Shown: in pieces, positions 14,242 through 20,916 of the stretch | How the letters are laid out: every line of letters starts with the position of its first letter | Position numbering within the stretch: position 1 is the first letter of the stretch | DNA from: Legionellaceae bacterium | GTDB taxonomy: Bacteria > Pseudomonadota > Gammaproteobacteria > Legionellales > Legionellaceae | DNA length: 20,916 nt | Direction of reading: 5' to 3' | NCBI GenBank assembly: GCA_023266075.1 | Contig: JAHFRX010000007.1 | Location: forward strand, 1-20,916 | The notes under the pieces: generated by a model | The model's input: the letters and a program-made list of their open reading frames with translations, nothing else | Told to the model about the DNA's origin: nothing | Database searches by the model: none | Translations under genes and position numbers: made by a program

Positions 14242-17193
14242 ATGAAATATGAAGTGATTGTTAACGTATATCGTGAGGTTTGTAAAATACGTGAAAGACG
14301 TGAGCATGAAGCGAAAGAAATACGTGAAGCGCAGAAAAAGCGTGTGGCAGACGATGTGCGTCAAGAAATACAACGATTACGAACACAAGTAGCGTTAGAC
14401 GAAAAACAAGTTGCTGATGGATATGAGCGTGCGGTTATTTTTGATACAAGCGCATGGGCTCAGAGGCAAGAAGCTGAGAGCCATCAATTTTTACAGTTGT
14501 TGCAACGTGTTGGTAAATTTTTCTATTCGTTTCAATGGTCCAAATTCAATGAAATTGATCAACACATGATTTGGCATTTTTTAAATGAATTGATTTTGGC
14601 GTCGAAAGATTTTCTGACATCAATTGAAATTGAAATCATACAAGAAAGCTTGAAACGTATTCAGCAACAGTCCTCTTTAAATGGATTGAAAGTATATAAA
14701 GAGTTAATAAAAAGAGCAGATAACTCGCAATTTTCGATTTATCTATCCAAATTAATACAATATGCGTGTGCAGAAATAGTACGAGGCCAATATGATGAAG
14801 AAGCTTTTGAACTGATCCTTTCTACGTTACCTCGTTTAGATTCGCCTTATACCTTGCTTTTGATTCCTCAGATTGAAAAAACAATACGGAAGCTTTCGGA
14901 CAATCAATTGATGGAAAAAATGTATTTCTTTTTAGCTCAACTTTACTTTCATTCGCATCCAAAGAAAAACAAAGTTTCATTTGAAAGCTATTTACCGCTT
15001 TCAAGTGCTGCTTTTCGAGCTTCAATTCAATGTTTTCTACAAAGAGAGCCGAATATTAAAAAGTTCGCTCAAAATTATATAGAGCTTGAGCAGAAGTTAC
15101 CTTTACCATTGAGAAACATCTTTTTCGATCAATTATATTATGCATTAGAAGAGAAGATGAGTTTCTCTGAATTAAACATATTGGCGGAAGATAAAAAGTT
15201 ATCTGTGCATGCTCGAACATTATTATGTGAATTTGTTTTTATGCATCGAGATACGGCTCATTATGCGCTGTTAATACAATGGATGAGTCGCGAGATTTTA
15301 GAACAATATGGTGAGTTAACTACGGAAAATTTAGAAGAATTTTTCATTATGCAAGACAAATTTGTTTCTTTTAGGCGATTATTTCGTTATTACAGCCCTG
15401 CTTTTCGATACGATGAACCTTTATTCCCTTGGCCTTCTTTGCCTTTATCCACTCAAGATCTTCCTTCTTTATCTTTAGTAGAATATAAAAAACTATATGA
15501 CGCAGCTCAAAAAATACCTGCATTGTCTGTATTATTTCGTAAAAATTTTCCTTCTGGTTCTTTGGCGGTTCAATCAACAACACCTTTGCTTGTATCAGAA
15601 TTTAAAAAAACAATACCGATTGTTGAAACATTATCACCTGAGCAATTGAAAGCATATGAAAAAGCGTTCGATCTTCACATGAAAAATCACGACTATCAAA
15701 ATGCTCAAAGCGTACTGACTGAATTAAGCGCATACCAAAATCAGGATCAAATCGTTGTACGTTGGAAAAATCGGATTACTGCTGGTATAGCAAGTGATCA
15801 AGAAAAATTTCAGCGTATTGTTGCATCTAGAAAAGATCCGCATATTAATCTTGAAAAAATAAACGCTTGTTTACGAGAAACGGCTCAATTACTCAGATTT
15901 CCTCCTAAAGACTTGGCGTGGTATTCACAGATTACATATGAAGACATCGTATTGAAAATCATGCGTATTGAAAAAGAAAATAACCTATGTATATCTGATT
16001 TTGATCAACACTTAGAAACCTATACCACTGTAATTAATCTGACTATGCTGGATGATTTGAGAGTCAAATTGAAAGAAATAATTGACATACATCCACATAA
16101 AGCGGAACCACACTATACATTAGGGTATATTCATCATTTTTCTGCACGAGCACTCTGGATATTTTTACTCACCCAATCTTTCTCAGAAGAAAAAAGATTG
16201 CGCTTGATATATATTATTCGAACTCATTATGAATTGGCTGCTCAGCATTTTCAAAAAATAACGACAGATGATGAAATGTATTTCAGAGCCAATTGGTATA
16301 TTGCTGATGCTTATTTTCAATTAAAAAAATATGAACAAACGGAAGCGCATTGTCAATTGCTCTTACAGATTCAGCCTGAAAATGCTGAGGTTCTTTTAAG
16401 ATTGTCCCTGTTATATTTTACGAGTGAACGATATACAGAATCACATCGAGTGATTCAACAATTAATTTTACTTTTAGAATCTAGCAATATTACAGAAATT
16501 GAAACAAAACTTAAAACGTACGCAACACGTGAAAGCATGTATATTTTTGCAGCGAAAATAGCTCAGACCTGTCATAATGAGTTATCGTTTGATGTATCTC
16601 AAGTCATTTCTTATTTAATTAAAGCGAAAGAAGAGTTTCAAACCATGCCTCATGCCGATTGCTTAGATTATAACATCATCATCGGTTATGAGGGTGACGA
16701 TGTTTTTTATGACAATCTGATGAAGTCTGTTGGTGCACCGGCGTTGATTATGAGTCATAAAGAATATTATTTTCGAGATTATGATCCTGCCACTGGATGT
16801 ACTGGCTCTCGTATTAAGATAGGTAAGTTACATTCAATTTTGGCAGAGTATATGCTGCCTAGTCTGTCTTTGCCGAAACAAATCATGACGATTTCTTCTG
16901 CAGCCATTGGTTTTGCTAAATTAACCAGAGCGCTTTTAAATGTACTGGGAACACGTAGTGCTTATTTTCAAAAAATCAGAAAAGACACGCTTGATTATAT
17001 AGAGGATGAAATTTTAAAAATAGAAGAAACAACAGCAGAAGAAACCCCACTAGAAAGAGTGAATCCAATGATGTTGACTTATCGAAGACACCGTTTATTT
17101 ACCATACCAGAAGAGATGTTAACTTCTGAAGATTTGCCGGCGGCGTCGATTGATGCTCCATCTGATAGTGTAATAATTTCTGGTATATCATGA
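14242..17193 (+). CDS. Large coiled-coil / TPR protein, candidate effector
   Basis: This 983-residue protein has no family I can name as a whole. Residues about 8-65 are a highly charged coiled coil (IRERREHEAKEIREAQKK). The middle is all-helical. TPR-like helical pairs lie at about 616-670 (AEPHYTLGYIHHF) and, more clearly, at 678-745 (ANWYIADAYFQLKKYEQTEA then AEVLLRLSLLYFTSERYTES), so this part should bind another protein. A Gly/Ser-rich hydrophobic stretch follows at about 875-905. Near the end lies a glutamate-rich patch (IEDEILKIEETTAEETPLER, about 915-934), reminiscent of the E-block of some Dot/Icm substrates, though further from the C-terminus than usual. GAGG precedes the ATG by five bases. 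No signal peptide. Host-directed function is an inference from this make-up and the neighbours. Confidence 0.8.
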   Translation: MKYEVIVNVYREVCKIRERREHEAKEIREAQKKRVADDVRQEIQRLRTQVALDEKQVADGYERAVIFDTSAWAQRQEAESHQFLQLLQRVGKFFYSFQWSKFNEIDQHMIWHFLNELILASKDFLTSIEIEIIQESLKRIQQQSSLNGLKVYKELIKRADNSQFSIYLSKLIQYACAEIVRGQYDEEAFELILSTLPRLDSPYTLLLIPQIEKTIRKLSDNQLMEKMYFFLAQLYFHSHPKKNKVSFESYLPLSSAAFRASIQCFLQREPNIKKFAQNYIELEQKLPLPLRNIFFDQLYYALEEKMSFSELNILAEDKKLSVHARTLLCEFVFMHRDTAHYALLIQWMSREILEQYGELTTENLEEFFIMQDKFVSFRRLFRYYSPAFRYDEPLFPWPSLPLSTQDLPSLSLVEYKKLYDAAQKIPALSVLFRKNFPSGSLAVQSTTPLLVSEFKKTIPIVETLSPEQLKAYEKAFDLHMKNHDYQNAQSVLTELSAYQNQDQIVVRWKNRITAGIASDQEKFQRIVASRKDPHINLEKINACLRETAQLLRFPPKDLAWYSQITYEDIVLKIMRIEKENNLCISDFDQHLETYTTVINLTMLDDLRVKLKEIIDIHPHKAEPHYTLGYIHHFSARALWIFLLTQSFSEEKRLRLIYIIRTHYELAAQHFQKITTDDEMYFRANWYIADAYFQLKKYEQTEAHCQLLLQIQPENAEVLLRLSLLYFTSERYTESHRVIQQLILLLESSNITEIETKLKTYATRESMYIFAAKIAQTCHNELSFDVSQVISYLIKAKEEFQTMPHADCLDYNIIIGYEGDDVFYDNLMKSVGAPALIMSHKEYYFRDYDPATGCTGSRIKIGKLHSILAEYMLPSLSLPKQIMTISSAAIGFAKLTRALLNVLGTRSAYFQKIRKDTLDYIEDEILKIEETTAEETPLERVNPMMLTYRRHRLFTIPEEMLTSEDLPAASIDAPSDSVIISGIS

Positions 17194-17227
17194 ACCTTAC
17201 GCAGCATATCGTTATTTAAGATGGGCT

Positions 17228-18217
17228 CTAATTCAACTCGTTATGAAATTGAGAAGCCAAAAAATCAGGCACGCGAATATCTAACCAATAAATAGGTTTT
17301 CCAGGCGTCGCGCCTGTAATGAATCCGACATGTCCACCTTTTTCACTCAATTCAAGTGTTATTGATGGAGAGAGTTCAGCAGTACTTGGAATGGCATCTT
17401 TTGTCATGAACGGGTCATCTTTGGCGTGGATAATTAATGTAGGTGTTTGAATTGCTGATAAAAATTGTCGAGAGCTGGATTGTTGATAATAATCCTCACC
17501 ACTCTTAAAGCCGTGTAAGGGCGCTGTAATTTCATGATCAAACGTTCGAAAATCACGGCAAGTACCTAATTGTCGGACAAAGTCGGGCATATGCTCAGGA
17601 TAATGTGTTAGTTTAGCATGAAATAAGCGATTCATCTTACGCAGTAAATAATACTGATAAAGACGAGAAAATCCTTGGTTGATCTTTATTGCGACTTGAC
17701 CTAAATCAAATGGTACAGATACAGCTACAGCCGTTTGGATATAAGGCTGTTTTTCTTGTTCACCTAACCATTTTAGCAATACATTACCACCCAGTGAGAT
17801 GCCAACAATTGCCTTAGTCGTATGAGGTTCTCTTTGGTGTAATGTCTGGATAAAATAATCTAAATCTCCTGTGTCACCAGAGTGGTAGGCACGGGGCAGG
17901 CGATTCGGCTCCTGACTTGCGCCACGAAAATGCATCAAGACAGCCCGCCATCCATGTGCATTATAGGCTTGCAGTTGCCCTCCCACATAAGATGATTCAA
18001 TATTTCCACCTAACCCATGCAAAAAAATTACGAGCGGTGCCTTTTCGTCGCAGTCATGTGTCGCCCAGGCTAAATCGATAAAGTCACCATCAGGAAGCTC
18101 TAAGCGTTCTGTTTGAGTAATCGGTAATTGTCTATTACGCATGAGTGTTGGGTATACCGTTTGCGCATGCGAATTAGTAAGCCACCATGCTGCTTTAAAG
18201 TCACTCGAAATCATCAT
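17228..18217 (-). CDS. YheT-type alpha/beta-fold hydrolase
   Basis: The 329-residue protein belongs to the YheT (UPF0017/ABHD1-3-like) hydrolase family, about the usual length. It begins with the family motif NSHAQTVYPTL (15-25), then has the oxyanion-hole strand VIFLHGLGGN (63-72), the HFRG motif (96-99), the nucleophile elbow GISLGGN (Ser141), an aspartate in AKDDPF (Asp268) and the final His in KGGHVGF (His296). Known relatives are esterases or lipases of uncertain substrate. GGAG lies eleven bases before the first of two adjacent ATGs. It converges on the TPR gene with 34 bases between them, and no terminator is visible there. A housekeeping gene set between two effector-like genes. Confidence 0.9.
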   Translation of the reverse strand: MMISSDFKAAWWLTNSHAQTVYPTLMRNRQLPITQTERLELPDGDFIDLAWATHDCDEKAPLVIFLHGLGGNIESSYVGGQLQAYNAHGWRAVLMHFRGASQEPNRLPRAYHSGDTGDLDYFIQTLHQREPHTTKAIVGISLGGNVLLKWLGEQEKQPYIQTAVAVSVPFDLGQVAIKINQGFSRLYQYYLLRKMNRLFHAKLTHYPEHMPDFVRQLGTCRDFRTFDHEITAPLHGFKSGEDYYQQSSSRQFLSAIQTPTLIIHAKDDPFMTKDAIPSTAELSPSITLELSEKGGHVGFITGATPGKPIYWLDIRVPDFLASQFHNELN

Positions 18218-18383
18218 GTTTATATTTTCTCCATGTTATGTCAACATCTGAGCGAATATGTATCATAGTAATCATTTTTGAATAAATAACATGCAATCAT
18301 ATCATATCGTATGTTCCGTCTCAATAAACAACCCATATTTGTGTGCTATTATTTAACATATAGATGTAATTTTGGATTGTGAT

Positions 18384-20916
18384 ATGAAAGATAAATCTGT
18401 AAAAGTGCCTTTAAATAGTCCTCCTGTCACTGACATGGGAAAGCGACTTGGATTTTTGCGAGTGCTCTCGGAGTCTATTAATACAAGAGGGCTGTTGATT
18501 TCTCAGTATGTGATGACACCCACACGTTTATTTTATTATGATCGTACAAATGATAGGTTAACGTTAGTCATTCAAGATGAACAACAAATTAAGCGGATAG
18601 ATGCTTATTTCGCTCGCTTTTCTGCTGAATATGTAATCGATGATTTATCTGGTGCGCAGATAAGAAATATAGAAGCGATTACAGGCCAGCCAACACCTAG
18701 GGATGAGATTTTGCAAGAGCGCTTAGAGCATGGTCAATTAGTGTCCGCTATAAAGGAGATATTAAAAAGAGGCAATTTGATTCAGCGTGTAGAGGATTGC
18801 TTTATGAAAGATAGTGATGGAAAGATTGATAGCGATGCAACTATCATGAAGATATCAGCGCTAATGGATACGCTCTGTAATGTTAATGTTGTGAGAAAGG
18901 AAACATCCATTATTTCAAATCAGGCATTGTTGACAGCGGCTATCATTTCAGCAATTACACGGCTATATATTGCATCGCTGGATTCTCCAAAATTTTCGGT
19001 ACATGATGATGAAACAGTGAGTGATCATTCTGATGATGGTTCAGAGAATATATTAAGAACCGTGCATCGTGCCGTTGAAGAGCATGTTTTGGCACGTGAA
19101 GCATTGATGCGTGAAAATGCTAAATCTGTGTTTGATAGTGTTGTTGAGGTGGCGGAGGACTTTGAAAAATTTGTTAAACTCGGGAAAATTGGGCAAGGTT
19201 CAGCGGCTGATACAGCACGAAAAAAACGAAAAGATCGTCGAAAAGCGTGGGTCAATGAATGGGTTACGGCATTTGATAAAGAAATGTATCATGATTTAAA
19301 TGAATACTTTGATGTGATTCGAGATATTGAGCAAGGTCATCTTTTACCAGCAACAGCGAGTGCTAGAATCCTGGCGATGAAGTCTAAACTTCATCATCTT
19401 GATAAATCTCCACGACTTTATTCTGACTGGGTGCATGAGGTGCGACGTGAATCGGTCGCAATGATAGCCACGATGCTTTTTGTGAAGCGAAAGTCTGTGG
19501 AAAATCGTCCTTTGGTGAGCAAAGAAAAATATCGACAAGTTGATATTTTATTTAAGTTATTGCATGAAGAAGAGATTACCCATGATTTAATAGAAGATGC
19601 GTTTGCAGGCATCGTTAATCAACAGGGTCTTGAAGTTCAGCGTATTTACCATTCGTCATTAGCAAGTTTTAAACGAATGGAATGGTCTAATTTATCTGAG
19701 GGCGCTTCTGAGACGGTGGGAGCGTTAGGTCGAGAAATTTCTGCGCCTTTTGTTAAAGCATATAGAAGCCGCGATCCTCGTGTTTTATTAAAAAAATCTG
19801 CACTAGGTTTATTTTATATTGGTGCTTTGGGAAGAACATTTGCACTTGATTTGGCTAGGAATGCGATACATGGTCCTGCTGACGCGTTGATAAAAGGCGG
19901 TTTTACTTTAAGTGAGCTTGGAGCTGCTATTTACTATTCGATGTTAAGTGCAGATTACACCGAATCTCTTGGTCCTCTGCCGATATCTATGACAAGTGAT
20001 GAGGATATGCAAATTGAGAATTTACGGCTAGCGAATGAACATTTTCGAAGCTGCACTTATAATTTCAGACAGTCTTTGGGTGGTGTGGCGACTTCAGTGG
20101 GTGTGGCGTTAATGATTGCGTCTCTCGTTGCAGCTGGAGGCATGGCAGCACCAGCGCATGCATTAAGTCAGTTGCTTTTTGTAGGTGCGAGTGAGGGTAT
20201 TCAACAAACACTTGAAAATACACATAAAGCTATCGATGCCGCTATTGATAGTGGTGATGCGCTTTATGCTACCGTACAAGGCATGGATTATATTTCTACT
20301 GTGCATAAAGAAGAAATGCGTGGTTACATGGCGTTGATTAATCAGATCGTAACATCACAATATATATCCCACCGAGTAAAGGATCGAATGGAGAAAGATA
20401 TGCCTGATGATTCAGTTTCTAATCGGTTAGGAGACATTCCAGTTTCTAAGACTGATAAAAAGGATACTCAACTTAAAAAAGAGTATTATTCACCGATACC
20501 ACCGGTAGTGGAGGAAGAAGAATCTCAGTTGCTTATTGAGCGGGCTTATGGAGACTATTTTAGAATAATGCACAAGGAGTTTCGATGTTGTATAGCAGAT
20601 ATTTCAGAAAGTGTGATTTATGCAACACAATGTATGGACCAAGCGGAGATGCCACGAGTACTTATGTTTCAACAGATCAATATTCCTCGGTCTATTAAAA
20701 CAGCGATTAGGCGAATACATAATGTTGAAGAAATGCTTGGTTGTGCTGAATATTTGTCGGAGTGTTTAGGTGATCCTGTGATTGATGAAGAGCTAGCCAA
20801 TTTAAAAACCAAGTATATGAATTTTTTTGAGAAAGCAGATGATTTTATGGAACACTATGATGTGGTGCTGCCTGTGCCAGTATTATCAAAAGAAAACGGA
20901 TTGTCATTAATGGAAC
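18384..20916 (+). CDS. Giant protein of unknown family, 3' end beyond the window; candidate effector
   Basis: An open frame of 844 codons runs from the ATG at 18384 (GGA seven bases upstream) to the window edge without a stop, so it is real and incomplete. I do not recognise it. The first ~190 residues are helical and mixed charged, followed by an acidic linker (about 206-222, HDDETVSDHSDDGSEN). A basic cluster ARKKRKDRRK lies at 278-287. Two hydrophobic regions, about 472-490 (ALGLFYIGALGR) and 565-605 (GGVATSVGVALMIASLVAAG), may enter a membrane. After residue 670 the chain is charged with many Lys/Glu, then helical and with several Cys. Length, absence of a signal peptide and make-up fit a type IV-secreted effector, but this is inference. 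Confidence 0.8.
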   Translation, partial: MKDKSVKVPLNSPPVTDMGKRLGFLRVLSESINTRGLLISQYVMTPTRLFYYDRTNDRLTLVIQDEQQIKRIDAYFARFSAEYVIDDLSGAQIRNIEAITGQPTPRDEILQERLEHGQLVSAIKEILKRGNLIQRVEDCFMKDSDGKIDSDATIMKISALMDTLCNVNVVRKETSIISNQALLTAAIISAITRLYIASLDSPKFSVHDDETVSDHSDDGSENILRTVHRAVEEHVLAREALMRENAKSVFDSVVEVAEDFEKFVKLGKIGQGSAADTARKKRKDRRKAWVNEWVTAFDKEMYHDLNEYFDVIRDIEQGHLLPATASARILAMKSKLHHLDKSPRLYSDWVHEVRRESVAMIATMLFVKRKSVENRPLVSKEKYRQVDILFKLLHEEEITHDLIEDAFAGIVNQQGLEVQRIYHSSLASFKRMEWSNLSEGASETVGALGREISAPFVKAYRSRDPRVLLKKSALGLFYIGALGRTFALDLARNAIHGPADALIKGGFTLSELGAAIYYSMLSADYTESLGPLPISMTSDEDMQIENLRLANEHFRSCTYNFRQSLGGVATSVGVALMIASLVAAGGMAAPAHALSQLLFVGASEGIQQTLENTHKAIDAAIDSGDALYATVQGMDYISTVHKEEMRGYMALINQIVTSQYISHRVKDRMEKDMPDDSVSNRLGDIPVSKTDKKDTQLKKEYYSPIPPVVEEEESQLLIERAYGDYFRIMHKEFRCCIADISESVIYATQCMDQAEMPRVLMFQQINIPRSIKTAIRRIHNVEEMLGCAEYLSECLGDPVIDEELANLKTKYMNFFEKADDFMEHYDVVLPVPVLSKENGLSLME

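Noticed and set aside
17194..17227. Possible terminator between the TPR gene and the YheT-type gene
   Set aside because: No inverted repeat or T-tract of any strength can be seen in these 34 bases.

Overview
The window looks like a stretch of chromosome from a host-associated gammaproteobacterium of the Legionella/Coxiella type (order Legionellales). This is an inference with three supports. First, the base composition is AT-rich. Second, there is a conserved gammaproteobacterial cell-envelope block: rlpA facing dacA-ybeD-lipB. Third, that block is surrounded by large proteins of eukaryote-like or effector-like make-up: a GDA1/CD39 ecto-NTPDase with all five apyrase regions, a YopT-type cysteine protease, a 13-repeat ankyrin protein, a large TPR/coiled-coil protein and a giant partly membrane-embedded protein. 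No rRNA, tRNA, CRISPR array or insertion sequence was seen, and no stretch over 300 bases lacks a gene.

Layout. 1-531 (+): a short, degenerate KDPG-aldolase-like protein, possibly cut by the window edge. 647-1762 (+): a secreted NTPDase with its own promoter. 1527-4537 (-): a two-gene transcription unit with its own promoter, coding for a membrane-hairpin protein with a possible permuted papain-like motif and then a YopT-like (peptidase C58) protease. The 3' end of the protease gene overlaps the NTPDase gene by 236 bases on the opposite strand. 4606-8683 (-): the tightly packed housekeeping operon dacA-ybeD-lipB followed by a DedA/PAP2-like/LssY_C fusion. 8818-9630 (+): rlpA. 9643-10353 (-): an L,D-transpeptidase. 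10543-10809 (+): an 88-residue membrane protein with a near-consensus promoter and a 15-bp-stem terminator shared with the converging ankyrin gene. 10874-13330 (-): ankyrin protein whose N-terminus also carries a Cys/His/Asp papain-like pattern. 13395-14032 (-): a ribbon-helix-helix/PemK-type toxin-antitoxin pair with operator-like inverted repeats over its promoter. 14242-17193 (+): the TPR protein. 17228-18217 (-): a YheT-type hydrolase. 18384 to the right edge (+): an open reading frame of more than 844 codons with a nuclear-localisation-like basic cluster.

Two themes emerge. One is peptidoglycan maintenance: DacA, RlpA and the YkuD transpeptidase lie together next to lipoate synthesis. 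The other is host manipulation: two unrelated-looking proteins share the C58-type order C...H...D, a third may have a permuted H...C version, and these sit among a secreted nucleotidase and several other long proteins of no recognised family. Translocation through a Dot/Icm-type secretion system is plausible but not shown by this DNA alone.
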